DNA of 8,819 bases from Prolixibacteraceae bacterium (GTDB lineage: Bacteria > Bacteroidota > Bacteroidia > Bacteroidales > Prolixibacteraceae). The notes under the pieces are model-generated. The model was not told where the DNA came from and searched no databases. It saw nothing but the letters and a program-made list of their open reading frames with translations. Shown piece by piece: positions 1 to 6,257 of the stretch. The stretch lies in the NCBI GenBank assembly GCA_003450125.1, contig DMFR01000109.1, forward strand, positions 536 through 9,354. The letters are read 5' to 3'. Position 1 is the stretch's first letter. Every line of letters begins with the position of its first letter. A program made the position numbers and the translations under genes.

Positions 1-123
1 CGAATCTTTCATGGCCTGTTCATAGTATTTATTCCCTTGCCTGATAAACTTGCGCTCGTTTTGACCATAGCTTGAAATTGTCAGGGTAATCAGAAATATA
101 GTGAGTAAGCTTATTGCTTTCAT
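1..123 (-). CDS. batC: BatC-like tetratricopeptide protein, N-terminal 41 codons only (runs off the window)
   Basis: The gene starts at the ATG complementary to 121-123 and is open to the window edge, so only 41 residues are visible. They begin MKAISLLTIFLITLTISSYG, a signal peptide with one basic residue and a hydrophobic core, with likely cleavage just before or after the Gln that follows. Next comes a segment reading ERKFIRQGNKYYEQAMKDS, which resembles the first helix of a tetratricopeptide repeat as found in Bacteroidota BatC proteins. Only 7 bases separate it from the batB stop, so it is surely co-transcribed with batB. The bases upstream of the ATG are AT-rich with no Shine-Dalgarno. 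The batC name rests on position after batB, the signal peptide and this one TPR-like helix; another secreted TPR protein is possible. The expected role is a periplasmic scaffold for the Bat complex. Confidence 0.75.
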   Translation of the reverse strand, partial: MKAISLLTIFLITLTISSYGQNERKFIRQGNKYYEQAMKDS

Positions 124-130
124 ATTGAAT

Positions 131-1165
131 TTATTTTCTATCGCCAAATAATTTTAGATTCTTCAGGTATTTATTTTTCCGTTCTAGTATGATGAAATCC
201 AGAAAAATCAAGAACAGACATAGTGCAATGAAATATTGGAATTTCTCATCATAATCGGCATAAATCTGGGATTCCATTTCTGTTTTTTTCATTTTATTCA
301 CTTCATTGAAAAGGGTATTTAATCCAATCTGGGTATTGTTGGCCCTGATGTAAATTCCTTTGCCTGTCTGGGCAATCTTTTGAAGCATGGGCTCATCCAG
401 TTTGGTTACAATGGTGTTGCCCTTACTATCTTTTTTGTACCCTTTCTGTCCGTTTGAGAAGTCAGGAATTAAGGCCCCTTTGGGAAGTCCCATTCCAATG
501 GCATCCACAATGATCCCCTGTTCTGCTGCTTTGGTTGCAGCACCTGCTGCGTCGTCTTCATGGTTTTCACCATCGGTGATCACTATTAATACTTTGCTGC
601 CTGCAAAATTAGGAGTGAATGATTTTGCTCCAAGATCGATTGCCGCCCCTATGGCAGTTCCCTGAGTGGGAACTATTTGCGTGTTTATGGAGTTCAGAAA
701 TAATTTTGCAGATACGTAGTCCGATGTGATGGGTAGCTGTGTATAGGCTTCTCCTGCAAAAACAATCAAGCCGATTTTGTCATCACTCAACTTGTCTACC
801 AATTGAGAAATTGCCCTTTTCGAAGCTTCCAGCCTGCTGGGCTGAATATCTTCAGCCAACATGCTGTTTGAAACATCCAGGGCAATGATGAGTTCAATTC
901 CTTCCCGTTTTACAGTTTTGAGCTGAGAACCAAATTGAGGTCTTGCAATGGCAATAATAGCGCTTGCAAGAGCGAGTAGTAGCACTATAAATTTGATGGC
1001 AGGGCGTGCTGAACTTGCATTGGGCATCAATACCGAAAGGATTTCTTTCTGCCCGAATTTTGCCAACGCTTTTCTTCTTTGGCTTCTTGAATACCAATAA
1101 AAGATCATCAATGCCGGGATGAGCAGCAATGCATACAAATATTCTGGGTTTGCGAATCTAAACAT
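131..1165 (-). CDS. batB: BatB, membrane-anchored von Willebrand factor A protein
   Basis: A 344-residue protein of the Bat family. It opens with the BatA N-terminal domain motif (FANPEYLYALLL), with membrane segments near 9-25 and 57-75, then a VWA domain at about 90-285 and a third membrane segment near 310-327. The metal-ion-dependent adhesion site is complete: D97, S99, S101 in DVSNS, T170 in QGTA and D198 in ITDGEN. Basic residues follow the first segment (RSQRR) and the last (ERKNKYLKNLK). By the positive-inside rule this puts the VWA domain in the periplasm. The gene lies 112 bases after batA, the widest gap in the operon apart from the moxR-DUF58 one, and 7 bases before batC. Bat proteins were first linked to aerotolerance in Bacteroides; the biochemical activity is not settled. 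BatB is assigned over BatA by gene order; both share the same architecture and look like paralogues. Confidence 0.95.
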   Translation of the reverse strand: MFRFANPEYLYALLLIPALMIFYWYSRSQRRKALAKFGQKEILSVLMPNASSARPAIKFIVLLLALASAIIAIARPQFGSQLKTVKREGIELIIALDVSNSMLAEDIQPSRLEASKRAISQLVDKLSDDKIGLIVFAGEAYTQLPITSDYVSAKLFLNSINTQIVPTQGTAIGAAIDLGAKSFTPNFAGSKVLIVITDGENHEDDAAGAATKAAEQGIIVDAIGMGLPKGALIPDFSNGQKGYKKDSKGNTIVTKLDEPMLQKIAQTGKGIYIRANNTQIGLNTLFNEVNKMKKTEMESQIYADYDEKFQYFIALCLFLIFLDFIILERKNKYLKNLKLFGDRK

Positions 1166-1277
1166 GTTTTATAGTTCAAAGTTTGGCTTCAATAAGCTCA
1201 GCTGCCCGGAAACATCCGATGGCATAGTTTATTTTGGCTATTTTTTGTCTAATATCTGTTATCAAAAATTATAATCT
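1166..1277 (-). other. Intra-operon gap between batA and batB, with a possible 29-codon gene remnant
   Basis: This 112-base gap breaks an otherwise tightly packed stretch (13, 13 and 7 bases at neighbouring junctions). On the minus strand a frame is open from 1268 to the TGA at 1178-1176. From a TTG at 1265 it would encode 29 residues, ending AAELIEAKL, with an amphipathic, protein-like mix. There is no ATG in the frame and no ribosome site, so I do not call it a gene; it could be the tail of a degraded gene or chance. Its stop lies within heptad-like repeat units next to the batB start. No hairpin with a U-run and no good TAnnTTTG promoter element was seen. Confidence 0.3.
1170..1183. repeat. 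Two heptad repeat units at the batB start
   Basis: The plus strand reads TATAGTT CAAAGTT in exact 7-base phase directly next to the bases complementary to the batB ATG (1163-1165). The units resemble the TAAAGTT heptads found at 4178-4205 in the moxR to DUF58 gap, and lie in the same orientation relative to the downstream gene start. Two units alone could be chance; the resemblance to the longer array makes a degraded copy plausible. Confidence 0.4.
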
Positions 1278-2270
1278 CTAAGGTATATTTCTGAAAATGG
1301 TCGTTTTAAGAAACATGCCTAACAAGAGCAATAAAGTGCCTGCTGAGGCATATTTCAGGTATTCTTCCTCTTTCTTGCTGTATTCCTTTACATCGATCTT
1401 TGATTTCTCTAATTTATCAATTTCCTGGTAGATTTCAGCCAATTTATTGTTATTTGTTGCCCTGAAATATTTTCCGCCAGTAGTAGAAGCAATTTTCTGC
1501 AATAAAACTTCGTCAATCTTCACTTCCACATCCCTGACCTGTACCCCGAAAGGTGTTTGAACCGGGAAAGGCGCCATGCCCATTGTTCCGATACCAATGG
1601 TATAGACCCGTATTCCAAAAGTCTTTGCCAATTCTCCAGCAGTCACTGGTGCGATTTCTCCCCGATTGTTTTCACCGTCCGTTAGCAGAATAACAACTTT
1701 ACTGATGGCATCGCTATCTTTCAACCGCGATACAGCAGTTGCCAGTCCGTTTCCAATGGCTGTGCCGTCCTCAATCATTCCACTTTCTACTCCTTTAAAG
1801 AGGTTGATTACCGTTGCATGGTCAGTGGTCAGCGGACACTGGGTAAAACTTTCGCCTGAGAAGATTACCAATCCTATCCGGTCATTGGGACGTCCTGAGA
1901 TAAATTGAATGGCAACATCCTTGGCCGCTTCTATCCGGTTGGGGCTAAAATCCATGGCCATCATCGAGCCTGAAATGTCCAGGGCGATCACGATGTCGAT
2001 CCCCTTGGTTGTTACGTTTGACCAGCTGTTCGATGATTGTGGCCTTGCCAGGGCAACAATAAGTATCGATAAACTAAGCATCTGAAGTACAAACACACTG
2101 TGTCTGAAATAGTATTTCCAGTTTTTCGGTATCCGGGCAAATCCCATGTTGGATGAAAACTGAAGGCTTGCTCCTAATTTTTTTTGCTGCCAAATGTACC
2201 ATGCAATGATGGGTAGTAAAAGAAGAAGCAAGTAGAAAAACTCTGGATTTTTATAACTGATTCCGTTCAT
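1278..2270 (-). CDS. batA: BatA, membrane-anchored von Willebrand factor A protein
   Basis: A 330-residue Bat-family protein. The N-terminus carries the BatA N-terminal domain motif (YKNPEFFYLLLL), with membrane segments near 10-26 and 58-76. A VWA domain follows at about 90-285, then a final membrane segment near 308-325. MIDAS residues are all present: D98, S100, S102 (DISGS), T170 (DGTA) and D198 (LTDGEN). The segment TQCPLTTD (143-150) matches TQLPITSD in BatB, and the two proteins align through most of their length. The positive-inside pattern (WQQKK after segment one, KTTIFR after segment three) predicts a periplasmic VWA domain. The ATG at 2268-2270 lies 13 bases after the upstream stop, which indicates co-transcription. 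Expected role: a membrane partner of the MoxR ATPase in the aerotolerance/stress operon. Confidence 0.95.
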   Translation of the reverse strand: MNGISYKNPEFFYLLLLLLPIIAWYIWQQKKLGASLQFSSNMGFARIPKNWKYYFRHSVFVLQMLSLSILIVALARPQSSNSWSNVTTKGIDIVIALDISGSMMAMDFSPNRIEAAKDVAIQFISGRPNDRIGLVIFSGESFTQCPLTTDHATVINLFKGVESGMIEDGTAIGNGLATAVSRLKDSDAISKVVILLTDGENNRGEIAPVTAGELAKTFGIRVYTIGIGTMGMAPFPVQTPFGVQVRDVEVKIDEVLLQKIASTTGGKYFRATNNNKLAEIYQEIDKLEKSKIDVKEYSKKEEEYLKYASAGTLLLLLGMFLKTTIFRNIP

Positions 2271-2283
2271 CTTTATTTCTTTA

Positions 2284-3279
2284 TTATACTGCTACTTCTT
2301 CTTGTCCATGAGGCTCAATTGCCTCTCTTTCGGGTGTCTTTACTTCTTCTTTCTTGGTTTGGTCGACAAAGAAATAAGCATTCATCAGGGTGAGATTATT
2401 GTCATCAGGCAATGGCGTATACTTTGCAAATTTGACCAAATCAGCCAGGCTGAGAATGTGCTGAATTTCATTCAGTGCATTGCCATCAATCAATTCTTTG
2501 TTTTGCTTGAAAACCCCGATTGTTTCAGCTGAAGTTTGTTCCATTGCGGGGATGTCAAACCTGTTTTCAATGTATGTCCGAATGGTATCAGCCACTTCAC
2601 TGTAATATTGTTTAATTTTTTCCTGTTGCCAAAGCTTTTGGGCCTTGATATGGTCAAGTTCACGCAGGGCAATCACGTGAGCCGGCTCTTTTGGCTTTTC
2701 AGGTTTGCTGAACAGTGGGACATTTTTTTTCTTCCACCTGGTGTAATAGAAAATGAAAAAGATGATGGCCCCAAGAAGGATGATTCCAAGGATGTATGGG
2801 GTCACTTCTTTCAATGTGATGGGTGCCGCGTAGGGGGTCTTGATATCTACCGGCCCTTTTGTGGTATCTATTTTCATGGTTAGCACATCAAACATCAATG
2901 CTTTGGTGGCTACTGAATCTGCATATTGTTTGTGCTTGAGCTTGAAATAAAATGGAGGGATCACATGGGAGCCACTGTCGAAAGATGAAATCAGGATACT
3001 CTGAGATAATTTCTCCCGGTCTTGGTTTGCCAGCTTGATGGTATCCACAGGCAGCCGTTTTACAACTTCAACGTGCGAACTTAAAGTATCGGGCAGTTTG
3101 GGAAACTGGATGTCCATGTCTTTGGGCTTTTCAATTTCCAGGATGAGTTTTATCTGATCTCCGATTAGCATATGCGTTGAGTCAATACTGGCTTTTACCG
3201 TCACTTGCTGTGCTTTGAGCAATTGAAAACTGCCTGAAAGCAAAACACACAGTATGACAAATAGTATTCTTCGCTTCAT
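2284..3279 (-). CDS. BatD/DUF4381-like single-pass membrane protein of the Bat operon
   Basis: A 331-residue protein in the usual slot between the DUF58 and batA genes. Residues 1-24 are a signal peptide (MKRRILFVILCVLLSGSFQL, ending near KAQ). Residues 25-155 look beta-rich, like the Ig-like oxygen-tolerance (BatD) domains. They include an IGDQIKLILEIE strand and SFDSGSHVIPPF, typical of that family. A membrane segment spans about 160-180 and is followed by RWKKK, a stop-transfer signal that puts the C-terminal part in the cytoplasm. That helical part contains YSEVADTIRTYIENRF (226-241), EQTSAET (247-253) and LADLVKFAKY (278-287), motifs I associate with DUF4381-like partners of VWA proteins. 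The last 25 residues are acidic and probably disordered. Gaps of 13 bases on both sides show it belongs to the operon. It is not the canonical long BatD, which would be expected after batC. Confidence 0.8.
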   Translation of the reverse strand: MKRRILFVILCVLLSGSFQLLKAQQVTVKASIDSTHMLIGDQIKLILEIEKPKDMDIQFPKLPDTLSSHVEVVKRLPVDTIKLANQDREKLSQSILISSFDSGSHVIPPFYFKLKHKQYADSVATKALMFDVLTMKIDTTKGPVDIKTPYAAPITLKEVTPYILGIILLGAIIFFIFYYTRWKKKNVPLFSKPEKPKEPAHVIALRELDHIKAQKLWQQEKIKQYYSEVADTIRTYIENRFDIPAMEQTSAETIGVFKQNKELIDGNALNEIQHILSLADLVKFAKYTPLPDDNNLTLMNAYFFVDQTKKEEVKTPEREAIEPHGQEEVAV

Positions 3280-3292
3280 TTGAAAAATGTTT

Positions 3293-4165
3293 TTATCCTC
3301 TTTTTTTAAACAGACTGATCAATGCCCTTACGTAGTCGTGGTTGGTGCTGATAGTCACGTAATCTACCCCGCTCTTCCTGAAGTTGTTATCCAGTTGGGC
3401 CGATAAATCAGACCACCACCTGCGGTAGATATCCCTGGCTCTGCGGTCAGAGCTGTCCACCCAGGTATAATTGCCCGTTTCTGCATCTTTCAGCTTGATC
3501 ATCCCAATATTGGGCAGTTCGGTTTCCCGTTCGTCGTATATTCTAAGGGCTACCACGTCATGGCGGTTATTGGCAATCGAAAGTGCGTTTTCCAGTGTCG
3601 CTTCTTTTTGAATGAAATCGGAAATGACAAAGGCAGTACACCGCTTTTTAATGGCGTTGGTCATGTATCGGATTGCTCCTGAAATGTCCGTTCCACGTGA
3701 TTGTGGCTCGAAATCAATCAGTTCACTAATGATCCGAAGGATATGACTTTTGCCTTTCTTGGGTGGAATAAACTTTTCTATTTTATCCGAAAAGAAAATA
3801 ACACCTATTTTATCGTTGTTCTGAATAGCCGAAAATGCCAATATGGCCGCGATTTCAGTGATGATATTCTTTTTTAGCTTGTCCATGGATCCAAATTCCC
3901 GCGATCCACTCACATCAATCAGCAACATGACGGTAAGTTCACGTTCTTCCTCGTAAATCTTGACAAAAGGCTTGTTATAGCGTGCGGTCACATTCCAGTC
4001 AATGTTTCGGATATCGTCGCCAAACTGGTATTCCCGAACTTCGCTGAAAGCCATACCTCTCCCTTTGAAGGCACTGTGGTACTGGCCTGCAAATATATTG
4101 CGGCTTAATCCCCTTGACTTTATCTCAATTCTTCGGACCTTTTTTATTAATTCGCTTGTTTCCAA
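3293..4165 (-). CDS. DUF58 family VWA-domain protein (MoxR partner), TTG start
   Basis: A 290-residue soluble protein with no signal peptide or membrane segment, so cytoplasmic. The DUF58 signature sits at residues 37-62: GMAFSEVREYQFGDDIRNID, then WNVTAR. A VWA fold follows, with MIDAS residues D84, S86, S88 (DVSGS), T159 (RGTD) and D183 (ISDF). DUF58 proteins are encoded next to MoxR ATPases across bacteria and are thought to act with them. The start is TTG (4165-4163): it gives METSELIKKVRRIEIKSRGL, which fits the family N-terminus, and no in-frame ATG lies just upstream. The only nearby ATG (4175-4173) is out of frame and closes after 16 codons. The upstream gap holds a heptad repeat array rather than a ribosome site. 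Weak initiation here could set the ratio of this protein to MoxR; that is inference. Confidence 0.95.
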   Translation of the reverse strand: METSELIKKVRRIEIKSRGLSRNIFAGQYHSAFKGRGMAFSEVREYQFGDDIRNIDWNVTARYNKPFVKIYEEERELTVMLLIDVSGSREFGSMDKLKKNIITEIAAILAFSAIQNNDKIGVIFFSDKIEKFIPPKKGKSHILRIISELIDFEPQSRGTDISGAIRYMTNAIKKRCTAFVISDFIQKEATLENALSIANNRHDVVALRIYDERETELPNIGMIKLKDAETGNYTWVDSSDRRARDIYRRWWSDLSAQLDNNFRKSGVDYVTISTNHDYVRALISLFKKRG

Positions 4166-4177
4166 AACAGCTCATTT

Positions 4178-4239
4178 TAAAGTTTAAAGTTCAACGTTTA
4201 AAGTTTCGGCTGCTAACTGCGAGTGAACACTGTGGACTG
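4178..4239. repeat. Degenerate tandem heptad array between moxR and the DUF58 gene
   Basis: Read on the plus strand in 7-base steps: TAAAGTT (4178), TAAAGTT (4185), CAACGTT (4192), TAAAGTT (4199), TCGGCTG (4206), CTAACTG (4213), CGAGTG with one base missing (4220), AACACTG (4226), TGGACTG (4233). The first four units end in GTT and most of the rest end in CTG or GTG, so two related sub-arrays share one phase. The array fills most of the 108-base gap (4166-4273) inside what must be one transcript and stops about 12 bases from the TTG start of the DUF58 gene. Similar degenerate heptads are, from memory, common between genes in Bacteroidota. Function unknown. Confidence 0.7.
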
Positions 4240-4273
4240 TTTTCCATGGCCTCCATCCGCAGATATCTCCGAA

Positions 4274-5269
4274 CTAAGGCACTTCAACCGTATTCAGAAT
4301 TTCAGCAATAATTTCTTCGGAAGTAATGTTGTTGGCCTCGGCTTCATAGCTTAACCCGATCCGGTGACGCATGACATCGGGACATACAGCACGTACATCT
4401 TCAGGAATGACATATCCGCGACGTTTGATGAACGCAAATGCCTTGGCTGCCTGAGCCAGACAGATGCTAGCGCGCGGAGATCCTCCGTATGAAATCATAT
4501 CCACATATTTGTCCAGTTTATAAGCTTTCGGATCACGGGTGGCAAATACAATGTCAACAATATATTTCTGTATCTTTTCATCCATGTAAACATCTTTCAC
4601 CACTTCGCGGGCATTGAGAATATCTCTGGGATGAACTACTTTCGAAGCTACCGGGAATTGTTTCAACAGGTTCTGCTGAATGATCAGCTTTTCCTCTTCC
4701 TTGGTTGGATAGTTAATCACCACCTTGAGCATAAAACGGTCAACCTGTGCTTCTGGCAGGGGATATGTACCTTCCTGCTCAATTGGGTTTTGGGTGGCCA
4801 TCACAAGGAAAGGTTCCTCAAGTCTGTAAGTGATTTCACCGATGGTGATTTGATGTTCCTGCATGGCTTCCAGTAAGGCAGATTGTACTTTTGCAGGTGC
4901 CCGGTTGATTTCATCAGCCAATACGAAATTTGTAAAAATAGGCCCTTTCTTGACAATGAATTCTTCCTTTTTCTGACTATAAATCATGGTACCCAAAAGG
5001 TCGGCAGGTAAAAGATCAGGCGTAAACTGAATACGCGCAAATTTTGCATCTATACTGGTGGCAAGGGTGTTGATAGCCAGTGTTTTGGCCAATCCTGGAA
5101 CCCCTTCCAGCAATATGTGCCCGCCTGACAAGAGCCCCACCAATAGGCTTTCAACCAAATGTTTTTGTCCAACAATAACTTTGTTCATCTCCATGCTGAT
5201 GATGTCGACAAACGAACTTTCCCTTTGAATTCTTTCGTTTAATTCCCGGATATCAACTGCTTGATTCAT
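4274..5269 (-). CDS. moxR: MoxR family AAA+ ATPase
   Basis: A 331-residue AAA+ ATPase of the MoxR class, of normal length for the family. The Walker A is GVPGLAKT (56-63) with K62 and T63. The Walker B is VLADEINRA (116-124) with D119 and E120. Sensor 1 lies in ATQNP (158-162), the arginine finger region is DRF (R178), and sensor 2 is GGSPRAS with R266. There is no signal or membrane segment, so it acts in the cytoplasm. MoxR ATPases are thought to use ATP hydrolysis to remodel or activate partners that carry VWA domains; three such partners follow it here. It is the first gene of the train, starting at the ATG at 5267-5269 with about 174 bases of divergent spacer upstream. A 108-base repeat-containing gap separates it from the next gene; I see no terminator there. 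Confidence 0.96.
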   Translation of the reverse strand: MNQAVDIRELNERIQRESSFVDIISMEMNKVIVGQKHLVESLLVGLLSGGHILLEGVPGLAKTLAINTLATSIDAKFARIQFTPDLLPADLLGTMIYSQKKEEFIVKKGPIFTNFVLADEINRAPAKVQSALLEAMQEHQITIGEITYRLEEPFLVMATQNPIEQEGTYPLPEAQVDRFMLKVVINYPTKEEEKLIIQQNLLKQFPVASKVVHPRDILNAREVVKDVYMDEKIQKYIVDIVFATRDPKAYKLDKYVDMISYGGSPRASICLAQAAKAFAFIKRRGYVIPEDVRAVCPDVMRHRIGLSYEAEANNITSEEIIAEILNTVEVP

Positions 5270-5313
5270 ATTTTATAGATAAAAGATTAATTGCTTTGCT
5301 TTTTTTTAGAACA

Positions 5314-5321
5314 CGAAAGTA
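5314..5321 (-). promoter_or_regulatory. Possible -7 element for the moxR/bat operon
   Basis: The minus strand reads TACTTTCG, one base off the Bacteroidota -7 consensus TAnnTTTG, about 45 bases before the moxR ATG. No clear TTTG -33 element lies at the expected distance, so this is a weak candidate. Confidence 0.3.
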
Positions 5322-5348
5322 AGTTTTCTATGCATGAAAAAGGGTAAA

Positions 5349-5358
5349 TTAACGTTAA
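5349..5358. promoter_or_regulatory. Perfect 10-base palindrome TTAACGTTAA in the divergent spacer
   Basis: TTAACGTTAA is a perfect palindrome in the moxR/truA spacer, upstream of both genes and 28 bases upstream of the candidate bat -7 element. A regulator site is possible, but such a palindrome is not rare in AT-rich DNA and no second copy was seen. Confidence 0.2.
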
Positions 5359-5417
5359 ATTTTGTTAAGCTATTTTTCCAAATGCACAATGAAATGAATA
5401 ATATCAACGATCATTAA

Positions 5418-5431
5418 CAGAATATGTTCTG
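5418..5431. promoter_or_regulatory. Inverted repeat CAGAA-TATG-TTCTG next to the truA promoter candidate
   Basis: Arms CAGAA (5418-5422) and TTCTG (5427-5431) are perfectly complementary around a 4-base spacer. The site ends 7 bases before the candidate truA -7 element, a place where a repressor would block transcription. There is no independent support. Confidence 0.25.
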
Positions 5432-5438
5432 ACTTTTT

Positions 5439-5446
5439 TACTTTTG
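5439..5446 (+). promoter_or_regulatory. Candidate truA promoter, -7 element TACTTTTG
   Basis: TACTTTTG matches the Bacteroidota -7 consensus TAnnTTTG exactly. No clear TTTG lies at the -33 position. If it is used, transcription would begin about 5 to 8 bases downstream, near 5451-5454. The outer TTG start of truA (5444-5446) would then lie inside the promoter and could not be translated, so the site bears directly on the choice of truA start. Confidence 0.45.
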
Positions 5447-6235
5447 TCAAAAAACAATCCATTGACACAAAGGTATTTTATAGAAATGGCCTATAAAGGC
5501 ACCCGATTTCATGGTTGGCAGGTTCAACCCAATGCGGTATCCGTTCAGGAATGCCTGGAAAAAGCCTTGAGTACCATTACTCGCCAAACCATTGCCGTAA
5601 CCGGTGCAGGCAGAACTGATACCGGCGTTCATGCCAGTTATTTTGTAGCCCATTTTGATTCCTCTTTACTCAATCTGGATAATCCTGATTTTACGCATAA
5701 ACTGAATAGCTTTCTAAAAGACGATATGTCCATTTTTGGTCTCAGTAAAGTGAATTCAGAAGCTCATGCCCGCTTTGATGCCGTTTCAAGAACTTACCAA
5801 TATCATCTGAATCTACGCAAAGACCCATTCACAGTCGAAACCTCCTGGTATTTCTTTCGTCAGCCAGATGTTGACACTATGAACGAAGCTTGCCGGATTT
5901 TATTTGATTATATTGATTTTACCAGTTTCAGTAAACTTCATACAGATGTAAAAACCAACAATTGTAAAATTATTCAGGCTGAATGGAGTCAGCAAGGCTA
6001 CAATTTGATCTTTACAGTAAAAGCCGACCGTTTTTTAAGGAATATGGTGCGTGCAATGGTTGGAACTTTACTGGAAGTAGGTATTGGTAAGATGGATATA
6101 GTCGCATTCCGATCAGTCATTGAACAGAAAGACCGTGGCGCCGCGGGACTTTCTGTTCCTGCCCATGGTCTGTTTTTAACTGATATAGAATATCCGGAGA
6201 ATGTTTTTGGTAAAAAAGACCTGACAGTTTTTTAA
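5444..6235 (+). CDS. truA: TruA, tRNA pseudouridine(38-40) synthase
   Basis: A 263-residue member of the TruA family, which converts uridines 38-40 of the tRNA anticodon arm to pseudouridine in the cytoplasm. The catalytic motif is GAGRTDTGVHA (54-64), with D59 as the catalytic aspartate. Other family blocks are RYFIEMAYKG, FHGWQVQPN, SVQECLEKAL, ARFDAVSRTYQY (109-120), FLRNMVRAMVGTLL (197-210) and GLFLTDIEYP (242-251). Length is normal. No ATG is available: the frame is open from 5402 and the two candidate starts are TTG at 5444 and TTG at 5462. The outer one is given so as not to lose residues; the inner one yields MTQRYFIEM, closer to the family N-terminus, and is favoured if the TACTTTTG element is the promoter. 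The last residues (KDLTVF) are encoded by one arm of the terminator palindrome, beyond the usual family end. Monocistronic, divergent from moxR. Confidence 0.96.
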   Translation: MSKNNPLTQRYFIEMAYKGTRFHGWQVQPNAVSVQECLEKALSTITRQTIAVTGAGRTDTGVHASYFVAHFDSSLLNLDNPDFTHKLNSFLKDDMSIFGLSKVNSEAHARFDAVSRTYQYHLNLRKDPFTVETSWYFFRQPDVDTMNEACRILFDYIDFTSFSKLHTDVKTNNCKIIQAEWSQQGYNLIFTVKADRFLRNMVRAMVGTLLEVGIGKMDIVAFRSVIEQKDRGAAGLSVPAHGLFLTDIEYPENVFGKKDLTVF

Positions 6236-6256
6236 AACCTGTCAGGTCTTTTTACC
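6209..6256. terminator. Bidirectional terminator palindrome overlapping the truA stop
   Basis: Perfect arms GACCTGACAG (6218-6227) and CTGTCAGGTC (6239-6248) enclose an 11-base T/A loop. The stem extends through A-run/T-run pairs (6213-6217 with 6249-6253) and, past one bulged A, GGT (6209-6211) with ACC (6254-6256). An A-run on one side and a T-run on the other make it an intrinsic terminator in both directions. It sits between convergent truA and the small gene ending at 6258. The left arm is coding sequence for the end of TruA and the stop codon (6233-6235) lies in the loop. From memory, palindromes with this CCTGTCAGGT core recur between genes in Bacteroidota. Confidence 0.85.
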
Positions 6257-6257
6257 A

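Noticed and set aside
387..665. Plus-strand open frame of 92 codons opposite batB
   Set aside because: It lies wholly antisense to the VWA domain of batB, has low-complexity Ser/Pro/Ala composition and no recognisable motif.
894..1097. Minus-strand 67-codon frame inside batB
   Set aside because: It is a shifted frame across the BatB membrane segments; the BatB frame carries all the conserved residues.
2536..2883. Plus-strand open frame of 115 codons opposite the BatD-like gene
   Set aside because: Antisense shadow of a gene with signal peptide, membrane segment and conserved motifs; its own translation has no domain.
4178..4239. CRISPR array
   Set aside because: Units are 7 bases with no spacers and no cas genes nearby.
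4114..4311. Plus-strand frame crossing the moxR-DUF58 gap
   Set aside because: It covers the ends of two well-supported opposite-strand genes and the heptad array; the peptide has no family-like pattern.
1..5269. Novel defence or MoxR-VWA conflict system
   Set aside because: Gene content and order match the known Bacteroidota Bat operon, with no effector, nuclease or variable component among the genes.
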